Source: Acidipila sp. EB88 (lineage in GTDB: Bacteria; Acidobacteriota; Terriglobia; Terriglobales; Acidobacteriaceae). Taken from it: a stretch of DNA of 64,000 bases. The stretch lies in the NCBI RefSeq assembly GCF_003858395.1, contig NZ_QWEV01000005.1, positions 2,604,001 to 2,668,000 on the forward strand. The letters run 5' to 3'. Shown here in pieces: positions 63,258 to 64,000 of this stretch; positions within the stretch are counted from its first letter, which is position 1; each line of letters begins with the position of its first letter. The notes beneath the pieces were generated by a model. The model was not told the origin of the DNA and did no database searches. It saw only the letters and a list, made by a program, of their open reading frames with translations. The position numbers were made by a program, and so were the translations under genes.

Positions 63258-64000
63258 AGCTGCCGCTGCAGATATGCGTGGAGTGGATGGGCGGCACGTT
63301 GCTGGTGCCCGAAGCTGGCGGGCTAAGCGCCGCGACCGCGAGCCCGGAACAGGAGCAAGAACAGGAACCGGGGCTGCTGGCCGGCGCAAGCTCTGACACG
63401 ATGTTGCTCCAGCAGCCCGCACTGCTGGTGATTGCCGGGTACTCCATTGACTCGCGCACGGTACAGCGCGACGAGCTCTTTTTTGCGGTCTCGGGCGAAC
63501 GCTTCGATGGGCATGCGTTTGTGGCCGATGCAATGGAGCGCGGGGCCGCTGCGGCGGTGGTCGCGCAAGACCACGTGGCGCTGCTCAGCGATGAGGCGCG
63601 CCGTGCGGTGCTGGTCGTGGTGGATGATCCGCTACTGGCCCTGCAGCGCCTGGCGGCCGCGATGCGGCGACACTGGGGCGGCACGCTGATCGGCGTAACC
63701 GGCTCCGCGGGCAAGACCACGACCAAGGAGATGGTGGCCGAGGTGTTGGGCGCGAAGTACAAGGTGCTCCGCTCAGCGGGCAACCTGAACAACCACTTTG
63801 GTTTGCCACTGCAGTTGTTGCGATTGGAGCAGGACCACCAGTACGCAGTGATCGAGATGGGCATGTCGGCCGCGGGCGAGATCGCACTGCTCGCACGACT
63901 GGCTGCGCCGGACTGGGCCGTTGTCTGCAACGTGGGCATGGCGCACGCGCAGAACTTCGCGGATGGGATCGAAGGCATTGCCCTCGCCAAGCGGGAGCTT
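63254..64000 (+). CDS. murF: UDP-MurNAc-tripeptide:D-Ala-D-Ala ligase MurF (partial)
   Basis: The first 249 residues are visible; the gene runs past the right edge. It starts MKLPLQICVEWMGG and overlaps murE by four bases. GYSIDSRTVQRDELFFAVSG is the UDP-binding domain, and the ATP loop is GVTGSAGKTTTKEMVAE, followed by NLNNHFGLPLQLL and VIEMGMSAAGEI. A Glu/Gln-rich insertion (SPEQEQEQEPG) sits in the N-terminal domain. It continues the dcw order expected after murE. Confidence 0.95.
   Translation, partial: MKLPLQICVEWMGGTLLVPEAGGLSAATASPEQEQEQEPGLLAGASSDTMLLQQPALLVIAGYSIDSRTVQRDELFFAVSGERFDGHAFVADAMERGAAAAVVAQDHVALLSDEARRAVLVVVDDPLLALQRLAAAMRRHWGGTLIGVTGSAGKTTTKEMVAEVLGAKYKVLRSAGNLNNHFGLPLQLLRLEQDHQYAVIEMGMSAAGEIALLARLAAPDWAVVCNVGMAHAQNFADGIEGIALAKREL

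Overview
This window reads as a chromosomal segment of a GC-rich, Gram-negative, aerobic heterotroph, most likely an Acidobacteriota member of class Terriglobia (Acidobacteriaceae type). That placement is an inference. It rests on the gene mix: meso-DAP type murE, futalosine-pathway mqnA, outer-membrane beta-barrels, a TonB-family protein, DUF3455, DUF5076, DUF2127 and fasciclin proteins. It also rests on short dispersed hairpin repeats of a kind I associate with those genomes. No rRNA, tRNA, CRISPR array, IS transposase or prophage was recognised.

Layout. 1-6.3 kb (minus strand): cysK, then the ftsY-ribD-ribE run and the plsY-gpsA pair. 6.6-9.1 kb: a frameshifted family-39-like glycosyltransferase, a DUF3455 secreted protein and a small membrane ORF. 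9.1-14.3 kb (minus): cinA, an NHL-repeat protein, and rimO-yacG-pgpA. 14.4-16.7 kb (plus): two small exported proteins, the SRP RNA and fabH. 16.9-19.7 kb (minus): a DedA-like protein, mqnA and a coupled membrane protein. 19.7-25.2 kb (plus): DUF2237, a frameshifted dprA, topA and DUF427. 25.3-27.3 kb (minus): a cNMP-binding sensor kinase and a DUF4174 protein. 27.4-37.3 kb (minus): a complete branched-chain amino acid run in the order leuA-leuB-leuC-leuD-ilvD-ilvB-ilvN-ilvC, with a divergent LysR regulator and clear dyads between leuA and the regulator. 38.6-44.4 kb: two beta-barrel proteins, an M48-like protein lacking one zinc histidine, a TonB-like protein and galE. 44.4-50.3 kb: an OFA-type MFS carrier with a 45-aa companion, acs, DUF5076 and a dicarboxylate/cation symporter. 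50.4-54.4 kb: dxs, a SRPBCC protein, a fasciclin protein and DUF2127. 54.5-64 kb: the start of the division and cell-wall (dcw) cluster, mraZ-rsmH-ftsL-[insert]-ftsI-murE-murF, running off the right edge.

Three things stand out. First, there is a dispersed 141-152 bp element with 19-bp terminal inverted repeats, small hairpin caps and an internal hairpin. It occurs as three full copies and four solo arms, nearly all a few bases after a stop codon, and it shows a compensatory base-pair change between copies. Second, a lower-GC gene with an R-x4-H (HEPN-like) motif, bounded by imperfect 22-bp direct repeats and followed by an AT-rich island of three consecutive palindromes, splits ftsL from ftsI. 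Third, two genes (dprA and the glycosyltransferase) are each broken by the apparent loss of one C in a C-run. This could be sequencing error or real decay. All database comparisons here are from memory of protein families; none was run.
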